Shown here: piece after piece, positions 5,990 to 10,326 of the stretch
Layout: the number at the start of each line of letters is the position of its first letter
Numbering within the stretch: the first letter of the stretch is position 1
Source: Thermoplasmata archaeon
GTDB taxonomy: Archaea > Thermoplasmatota > Thermoplasmata > GCA-020350865
Direction: 5' to 3'
Length of the DNA stretch: 10,326 nt
NCBI GenBank assembly: GCA_020351895.1
Contig: CP070672.1
Coordinates: forward strand, 2,912,679-2,923,004
Translations under genes and position numbers: made by a program
The notes under the pieces: model-generated
What the model was told of the DNA's origin: nothing
Seen by the model: only the letters and a program-made list of their open reading frames with translations
Databases searched by the model: none

Positions 5990-6514
5990 CTATGTTTTCC
6001 TGTCAAAGAATATGCTCTTTCCACTTACACTTAATGGAACACCCATTATTATGTTGGAATCCATGATATCCATCCTACTTGCCGCAATTCCAACCCTGTA
6101 CATGATCCTGTTATCCACATTGTGAATACTGGCGGTCTTTACGGCAGAGCCCAAGGCTATGCCCAAATCCAAAAGTCTAAAGGCACAGTTTGGCCCTGCA
6201 AAATCACCTACTGCCTCTGTACTGTCGAATTCACCGCAGCTATCAAAACCACAGGCCCTACAATCAAAGCCACAGGAGTCGTGGGGTGAAAGTCCGAAAA
6301 GAAGCAACACATCGGAGTCCTTGACATTGTTTCCGTCCCTTGTGAATCCGGGTATATCCCTCTCCTTGGCAATTTTCAGCATCTCATTGGCAACCTTGTC
6401 CTTTTCCTCACCAAGAAGAACCTTGATTTTTAGAACGTCCTGGCCCCTTGTCTTGGGTGCAGTAATTGCGGACAGTGCCATTAGATTCGCAACTGTTTCG
6501 ACAGTCTCTTGCAT
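5990..6514 (-). CDS. DUF2148 ferredoxin-domain protein
   Basis: A 174-residue cytoplasmic protein when started at ATG 6514. It carries C81-x3-C85-x2-C88-x4-C93 within SCGFDCRACGFDSCGEF and a further C110 in GPNCAFRL. This is the cluster typical of DUF2148, a family described as containing a ferredoxin domain and thought to bind an Fe-S cluster. The rest of the pattern also fits: MALSAITAPKTRGQD near the start, a Rossmann-like 'DVLLLFGLSP' strand, LGIALGSAVKTASIHNVDNR and a final MGVPLSVSGKSIFFDR. Its reaction is unknown in the family. Start choice: GTG 6523 is in frame, but GGTGAT (6519-6524) is an ideal ribosome site four bases before ATG 6514, so the GTG is probably part of that site. It is transcribed from its own TATA-like region, on the same strand as the PHA genes. 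Confidence 0.85.
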   Translation of the reverse strand: MQETVETVANLMALSAITAPKTRGQDVLKIKVLLGEEKDKVANEMLKIAKERDIPGFTRDGNNVKDSDVLLLFGLSPHDSCGFDCRACGFDSCGEFDSTEAVGDFAGPNCAFRLLDLGIALGSAVKTASIHNVDNRIMYRVGIAASRMDIMDSNIIMGVPLSVSGKSIFFDRKT

Positions 6515-6552
6515 GTTAATCACCGTAAAAGTGGAGATGAATGGTATTTAAG

Positions 6553-6563
6553 CTATTTAATTC
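6553..6563 (-). promoter_or_regulatory. TATA-like box of the DUF2148 gene
   Basis: The - strand reads GAATTAAATAG, with a second candidate GCTTAAATAC just downstream (6544-6553). The first would place transcription start near 6532, leaving a leader of about 18 nt that holds GGTGAT. Which of the two is used cannot be decided by eye. Confidence 0.4.
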
Positions 6564-6604
6564 TGTTCAAGAGAAAGTTTTGCACATTGATTAAAATCCA
6601 GGTT

Positions 6605-7393
6605 TCACTCATCCTTGAATTTCGGCTCTCGTCCCTCCAAAAACGCCCTCATACCCTCTTTTTGATCGTGGGTTTCAAAAAGCTCCGTCCACCTGTCAAC
6701 TTCATACTTTAGACCTTGCTCTATAAACGATTCATATAGCTGATTTATAGACTTCTTGGCATCGAACAAAGCGAGTTTTCCTTTACTTGCAATGGTTTTT
6801 GCCATGGCCATCACGGCTTCATTGAGCTTTTCTTTTGGTACCACATGATTGACAAGGCCTATTTCCTTGGCCTCGTGGGCATCTATCCTTTTTCCTGTGT
6901 AGATCATTTCCTTGGCCTTAGCAATACCCACTATTCTGGACAGGCGCTGGGTTCCTCCCCATCCTGGAATAACACCGATATCGATCTCAGGCTGGGAGAA
7001 TATACAATCATCAGAGGCTATTCTGATGTCGCATGCACAGGAAAACTCAACTCCGCCACCCAATACATATCCATTTACCCCGATGATCACGGGTTGTGGC
7101 ATGGTTTCAAGCATCCTCGCTATCTTATGGCCCAGCTGGGCGAATTCCCTGCCCCCTTCAGAATCCTTAAGAACCATCTCCTTAATATCTGCCCCGGCTG
7201 TGAAGGCCTTTTCAGATGCGGAAAGCAGAGCAACAACCTTCACTTCGCCATTTTTGGATATCTCGTCGAGAATGCCGTAAAATTTGGTCAAGGTCTCCTC
7301 ATTAAACACATTCAAATACCTGGGTCTGTTCAGAGTAATCGTGCATATCCCATCGTTAGTATCCACCACAATGGTTTCGTTGATATTATCCAT
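6605..7393 (-). CDS. Enoyl-CoA hydratase/isomerase (crotonase family)
   Basis: A 262-residue crotonase-fold enzyme. It has AFTAGADIKEM (oxyanion hole region), NGYVLGGGVEFSCACDIRIA and FSQPEIDIGVIPGWGGTQRL. Both Glu used by enoyl-CoA hydratase are present (E116 and E136, 20 residues apart as in the rat enzyme), so true hydratase activity on trans-2-enoyl-CoA is likely, normally giving the (S)-3-hydroxyacyl-CoA. It is the last gene of the PHA operon, 29 nt after phaC with this start. ATG 7426 (273 residues) overlaps the phaC stop as ATGA and is possible, but the extra MRISHGSEVIS is not family-like and ATG 7393 has GTGAT four bases upstream. A link to PHA monomer supply is attractive, but PHA synthase needs the (R) form, so an epimerase or a fatty acid breakdown role may be involved. 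Confidence 0.88.
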   Translation of the reverse strand: MDNINETIVVDTNDGICTITLNRPRYLNVFNEETLTKFYGILDEISKNGEVKVVALLSASEKAFTAGADIKEMVLKDSEGGREFAQLGHKIARMLETMPQPVIIGVNGYVLGGGVEFSCACDIRIASDDCIFSQPEIDIGVIPGWGGTQRLSRIVGIAKAKEMIYTGKRIDAHEAKEIGLVNHVVPKEKLNEAVMAMAKTIASKGKLALFDAKKSINQLYESFIEQGLKYEVDRWTELFETHDQKEGMRAFLEGREPKFKDE

Positions 7394-7422
7394 TGAAATC
7401 ACTTCAGAACCATGGGAAATTC

Positions 7423-8595
7423 TCATTTGTAAGGTCTTTTAGGCCTTTCCTTCTTCTTGGGTCTTTTCTTGGTTTTCTTTTTAATATCAGACCTTTTTCT
7501 CAACCATAATGCCACCTCGGGCCAAAGTTTTGCCCTGGTTGCAGAGGAAACGGAAAGCCCGATATGTCCAGTTGGAAACACCATCATCTTCTTGTCCTTA
7601 CTCCCCACAAGGTCGTTGAACGACATGCTGGATTCAGGAGGTACAAGATGGTCATATTTAGCCACAAGGCTCAAAAGTGGCATGTCGATTTTCTTTAGAT
7701 CCACCTTATAACCGTTGAGTCTCAACTGGTTATTTACAAGCTGGTTTTCCTGATATAGCTTACTGATAAACTCCCTGAAGGCCTCTCCTGCCACTGGAAT
7801 GCCATCGTTTATCCACTTCTCCATGCGAAAGAACATTTTAACGAATTCATCATCGTCAACCTTGTCTATGAATTTCAGGTATTTTGAGTAGAGATTATTT
7901 ACAGGATCCAAAAGAAGATAACCGAAGTTCAAAAATTCACCAGATACGTTGCCCACTATATCCACAAGTTTATCGGCATCGAAGTACTCCTTTTTTGACC
8001 ATAATTTGAGAAGACCTGGATCGGATTTGAAGTCCAAGGGTGCAGCCATCACTATGAAATTCCTCACCTTTTCAGGGTGGATTGCTGTGAACATCACTGA
8101 AAGGGTTCCTCCCATACAGTACCCCAATAGGGATATCGAATCCATATCGTGTTTTTCCCTGATGAAGTCCACTGCATCGTTGATGTACCAGTTGACATAA
8201 TCATCAAGGGTCATGAACCTATCCGCTTCTGTGGGGGTACCCCAGTCTATCATGTAAATGTCGAATCCTTCTGATAAAAGAGTCCTGATGACGCTGCGAT
8301 CCGGCTGCAGATCAAGTATGTACGGTTTGTTTATTAGGGCGTAGATGATTAGCAGAGGGACATCGTGGGTTTTCTTTACCTTCGGATGATAATGAAGCAA
8401 CTTCATCTTTCCCTCTTGATATACCACATCGCAGGGAGCGGTTCCAACATCAATGTCCGGAGGATTCATAAGGAGTTCAGATGCCTTTATTATCCTTCGC
8501 TGCATATTTTGAAAATCGTTTAGTGAAAAATTGGAATTTTCTCCTTTATTCGAAACCATTGATATCACATGCCTTAATTTGACTGGCAAGCTCAT
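7423..8595 (-). CDS. phaC: Class III poly(3-hydroxyalkanoate) synthase subunit PhaC
   Basis: A 390-residue alpha/beta hydrolase that polymerises (R)-3-hydroxyacyl-CoA into polyester granules. The lipase-like box is GYCMGG with nucleophile C160; the catalytic Asp is D315 in AKYDHLVPP and the His is H344 in PTGHIGLSVS. Their spacing (155 and 29 residues) is close to that of the Allochromatium class III enzyme. Other family marks are LLIIYALINKPYILDLQPDR near the start and DIYMIDWGTPTEADRFMTLD. The size is near the usual ~355-400 residues of class III, which requires PhaE, and phaE is immediately upstream, overlapping by ATGA (8592-8595). No separate ribosome site is seen, so coupled translation is likely. 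The final ~20 residues (371-390) are an unusual Lys/Arg/Pro tail. Confidence 0.93.
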   Translation of the reverse strand: MSLPVKLRHVISMVSNKGENSNFSLNDFQNMQRRIIKASELLMNPPDIDVGTAPCDVVYQEGKMKLLHYHPKVKKTHDVPLLIIYALINKPYILDLQPDRSVIRTLLSEGFDIYMIDWGTPTEADRFMTLDDYVNWYINDAVDFIREKHDMDSISLLGYCMGGTLSVMFTAIHPEKVRNFIVMAAPLDFKSDPGLLKLWSKKEYFDADKLVDIVGNVSGEFLNFGYLLLDPVNNLYSKYLKFIDKVDDDEFVKMFFRMEKWINDGIPVAGEAFREFISKLYQENQLVNNQLRLNGYKVDLKKIDMPLLSLVAKYDHLVPPESSMSFNDLVGSKDKKMMVFPTGHIGLSVSSATRAKLWPEVALWLRKRSDIKKKTKKRPKKKERPKRPYK

Positions 8596-9434
8596 TTCTT
8601 TGGGCCTTTGTTTTTGGAATTGACTGAACGGGAAATTCCTGCGAGCTTCCTGTCCATATCATGGAGTTTTTGATAAATCTCGTCTAGGCTTTCCTTGGTG
8701 GGCATTCCAAGAGAGGTTAGGTATTGTTTTGTCAACTGGTCGTTTAATTTTATGGCCTCAAGGTTGGTGTCGAGAATGTTACCGTTCATTTTGGCAAAGG
8801 AAGGACTCCTGATCACGTCCATAACCATCTTGGAATAGCTATCAATCCAAAGCTCGTTAAGCTCCTTTAATCTGGTATTGTAATCGAAACCAACATCTGG
8901 ACTGGTTGGATACATATCCTTTGACTTCTCCCACATTTTTAACCACAGGTGACCTAGATCATTTACTGTATATTGCAATTCCTGATTCTGACTCTTCTTT
9001 TTCATTCCAAAAGCATCCATCCAGAGCTCATAGAGATCCTTTTGCTCTTTTATACTTTCATTCATGAGTTCAGATAGGTGTTGGCTCATCTTCTCAGAAT
9101 ATTCGGTCCAGATTTCGTATAATTCCTTGTAAGGACCGTTTTCTTTGCTCAGAATGTCTGCAAATCTCTCGCCAAGCTCGTCGGAGTAATCAGTCCATAC
9201 CTTTTGCATATCCAAAAACGAGGTCTTATCCCTGGGAGAATTGGTAGCAACCTGTTCTGTCATCTTCTGAGCGTATTCCGTCCAGATATTGTACAAACGC
9301 TCGTATTCATATGCCTTACCCTTGGTGATATCCTTTATCCTATCTGTGATCTCCCTTGAAAAATCTATCCAAGTGTCATAGATTTCCGATTCATTCTGGG
9401 AGTTCTGTTTCTTTTTTACTTTACCCTTTGCCAT
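8592..9434 (-). CDS. phaE: Class III PHA synthase subunit PhaE
   Basis: A 280-residue, mostly helical protein (ATG 9434). The C-terminal part carries the PhaE pattern: IRSPSFAKMNGNILDTNLEA, then LTKQYLTSLGMPTKESLDEI and YQKLHDMDRKLAGI, a heptad-like end. PhaE binds and activates class III PhaC, and its gene lies directly before phaC. The N-terminal two thirds hold repeats of the form YxxWxxYSxxMxxxL with Trp at 22, 51, 80, 109 and 138, exactly 29 apart; W196 falls on the same 29-residue grid (138 + 2x29), while the grid point at 167 is a Met next to W168. The Lys-rich N-terminus (AKGKVKKKQ) is polar. Start choice: GTG 9443 is in frame, but GGTGGTG (9438-9444) is better read as the ribosome site of ATG 9434. 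The gene follows the related protein at 9493 by ~58 nt. Confidence 0.85.
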   Translation of the reverse strand: MAKGKVKKKQNSQNESEIYDTWIDFSREITDRIKDITKGKAYEYERLYNIWTEYAQKMTEQVATNSPRDKTSFLDMQKVWTDYSDELGERFADILSKENGPYKELYEIWTEYSEKMSQHLSELMNESIKEQKDLYELWMDAFGMKKKSQNQELQYTVNDLGHLWLKMWEKSKDMYPTSPDVGFDYNTRLKELNELWIDSYSKMVMDVIRSPSFAKMNGNILDTNLEAIKLNDQLTKQYLTSLGMPTKESLDEIYQKLHDMDRKLAGISRSVNSKNKGPKK

Positions 9435-9450
9435 ATGCACCACCGAATTG

Positions 9451-9470
9451 CCTTAAATCATTTTTTAAGG
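9451..9470. repeat. Perfect 7-bp inverted repeat in the phaE leader
   Basis: CCTTAAA (9451-9457) and TTTAAGG (9464-9470) are exact reverse complements around a six-base spacer. The element lies between the upstream gene's stop (9493) and the phaE ribosome site (9438-9444). It may be an operator or an mRNA hairpin; the pyrimidine-rich stretch between it and 9492 on the - strand could also end part of the transcripts. A TTTATTT stretch (9472-9479, - strand) is a possible internal TATA box. Confidence 0.5.
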
Positions 9471-9492
9471 AAATAAAGGGAGGAAAGGACCC

Positions 9493-10326
9493 TTAATTCA
9501 GTTTCCTTTCCAGTTTGTCGATCTTCTTCCTCAGCTCTTGTACTTCGTCTGCCAGGTTCTGGGCCCTTAGGTACGGGAATATCATCATGTTTCTCTGAAA
9601 CGATGCCGTTCTGTCGAAGTACATCTTGTAAAGGGTCTCGTAATCGGCGCCGAAATCCTTCATCACTTCACCAAATTGTCTTCCGATTTCCTTTGTATCG
9701 TTCATCCATGTGTTGTAGACTTCGTCGTAGTTACTATTGTACCCATCGAGAAAAACCAATATAGTCTCCTCGAACTTCTCTGATAGACTGTTCCAGGTCT
9801 CGGTGATATCGTCGACCTGTACTTCGGTTTCTGTGGACATGGTTTCCACGAGTTCGCTGATCTTGTCGGTAAAGTCTGCCCACATGTCCAATATCTTACC
9901 GTTCTCGTGCTTGTTGTTGGACATAAGCCTTGTGATCTGATCGTTTGCCTCGTTCGACAAGTCGAACCATGCCGTGTAAAAGTTCTGCACGGCGGTGATC
10001 TCTGGTACGTCGGTCTTTGCCACGTTCTTCATCACTTCAGTGGAGTAATCTCTGTATCTTTGGGTCAGGGTTTCGGCGTTGGACCTATTCTCCTCTACCA
10101 ATTTGGAGAGGCGGGTTCCCATCTTGTTGGAATAGTTCTTCCAGACGTTGAACAGCTCTTTGTATTCAGGGCTGTCCTCACCAACAGTGGTACTCATTCT
10201 CCTTCCCATGCTCTTAGAGAAGGTCCTCCAACCTGTGTAAAGTTTCTCGTACTGGTTTTTGTTCTCTTCCAGGACATCTACTATCTGGTTTTCCAACTGC
10301 TTTGTGTAGTCGATCCATGAGTCGAA
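9493..10326 (-). CDS. Phasin/PhaE-like 29-residue repeat protein, N-terminally cut by the window edge
   Basis: The frame is open from the window edge to TAA at 9493-9495, giving 277 residues. The TTG at 10294-10296 is only an internal Leu, because the ten codons before it read FDSWIDYTKQ and form another repeat. Nine copies of a motif '(L/F/I)YxxWxxY(S/T)xx(M/L/I)xxx(L/M/V)' occur with the Trp/Tyr at residues 4, 33, 62, 91, 120, 149, 178, 207 and 236 of the fragment, always 29 apart. A short charged coiled coil, LADEVQELRKKIDKLERKLN, ends the protein, as in PhaE. No Cys, TM or signal segment is seen. It is related to the PhaE encoded next, and is likely a granule-coating (phasin) or synthase-activating protein; that role is inferred from the operon and the amphipathic helices. 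Gly/Pro/Asn at repeat ends suggest one helix per repeat. Confidence 0.75.
   Translation of the reverse strand, partial: FDSWIDYTKQLENQIVDVLEENKNQYEKLYTGWRTFSKSMGRRMSTTVGEDSPEYKELFNVWKNYSNKMGTRLSKLVEENRSNAETLTQRYRDYSTEVMKNVAKTDVPEITAVQNFYTAWFDLSNEANDQITRLMSNNKHENGKILDMWADFTDKISELVETMSTETEVQVDDITETWNSLSEKFEETILVFLDGYNSNYDEVYNTWMNDTKEIGRQFGEVMKDFGADYETLYKMYFDRTASFQRNMMIFPYLRAQNLADEVQELRKKIDKLERKLN
9580..10326 (-). repeat. Nine-copy 29-residue (87-bp) protein repeat
   Basis: Copies include FDSWIDYTKQ, LYTGWRTFSKSM, LFNVWKNYSNKM, LTQRYRDYSTEV, FYTAWFDLSNEA, ILDMWADFTDKI, ITETWNSLSEKF, VYNTWMNDTKEI and LYKMYFDRTASF. The period is exactly 29 residues, with no insertion or loss, although the sequences have diverged widely. 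DNA identity between copies is low, so the spacing is under selection rather than recent. Confidence 0.85.

Noticed and set aside
6521..6523. GTG start of the DUF2148 gene
   Set aside because: GTG is inside GGTGAT, which is ideally placed as the ribosome site for ATG 6514.
6845..7396. 183-codon + strand frame across the enoyl-CoA hydratase gene
   Set aside because: The - strand gene has intact crotonase motifs; the antisense frame shows no domain and no start signal.
9441..9443. GTG start of phaE
   Set aside because: GTG lies in GGTGGTG, better explained as the ribosome site of ATG 9434; the three added residues have no support.
9460..9483. Similarity of TTTTTTAAGGAAATAAAGGGAG here to TTTTTTAAGGAATAAAGGAG at 1376-1396
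   Set aside because: Low-complexity A/G/T sequence, and the two sites lie in opposite orientation to their genes; most likely chance.
10294..10296. TTG as the start codon of the 29-residue repeat protein
   Set aside because: The frame continues to the window edge and the upstream codons (FDSWIDYTKQ) form another repeat in exact register, so the TTG is an internal Leu.

Overview
The window looks like chromosomal DNA of an archaeon, most plausibly a mesophilic Thermoplasmatota/Euryarchaeota-type lineage. The grounds are GGTGA/GGAG-type Shine-Dalgarno sites placed 4-8 nt before starts, A/T-rich TATA-like boxes about 40-50 nt before starts, GTG/TTG codons near starts, a membrane-anchored winged-helix regulator with an extracellular Ig-like domain, a PF09826-type secreted beta-propeller tail, and a DUF2148 ferredoxin-domain protein. 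The lineage is inferred; no rRNA or marker gene is present.

Left part (1-2440, + strand): the C-terminal tail of a secreted beta-propeller protein is followed by a two-transcript surface/regulatory module. Its first gene (362-1288) is a one-component membrane regulator: signal/anchor, carboxypeptidase-regulatory-like ectodomain, TM helix and two winged helix domains. The second (1407-2255) is a membrane-anchored surface protein with two copies of a similar but Cys-rich domain, overlapping by 4 nt a small Cys-containing protein (2252-2440). The promoters of the two transcripts share a distinctive repeated element (GTCCAAAA-NN-TGTACCAAA-TCCATTA). This suggests that one regulator, perhaps the membrane protein itself, controls both. 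A GC hairpin with a T-tract ends the + strand block near 2509-2538.

Middle (2572-6514, - strand): a small CX2C/CX2C zinc-ribbon protein overlaps by 4 nt an M29-type metallo-aminopeptidase. Upstream of this pair is a 617-residue protein with a SAP/Rho-N-like start, four ~66-residue helical repeats and six tandem zinc ribbons encoded by a 138-bp DNA repeat. Before that lies a DUF2148 protein with a clustered Cys motif.

Right part (6605-10326, - strand): a polyhydroxyalkanoate (PHA) operon. In transcription order it holds a truncated phasin/PhaE-like protein, PhaE, PhaC (class III synthase with intact Cys-Asp-His triad) and a crotonase-family enoyl-CoA hydratase with both catalytic Glu. PhaE and PhaC overlap by ATGA. 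The two PhaE-like proteins carry Trp/Tyr on an exact 29-residue lattice (nine positions in one, seven in the other), the most striking protein-level pattern in the window. No tRNA, rRNA, insertion sequence or CRISPR array was seen, and no gene-free stretch exceeds 300 bases.
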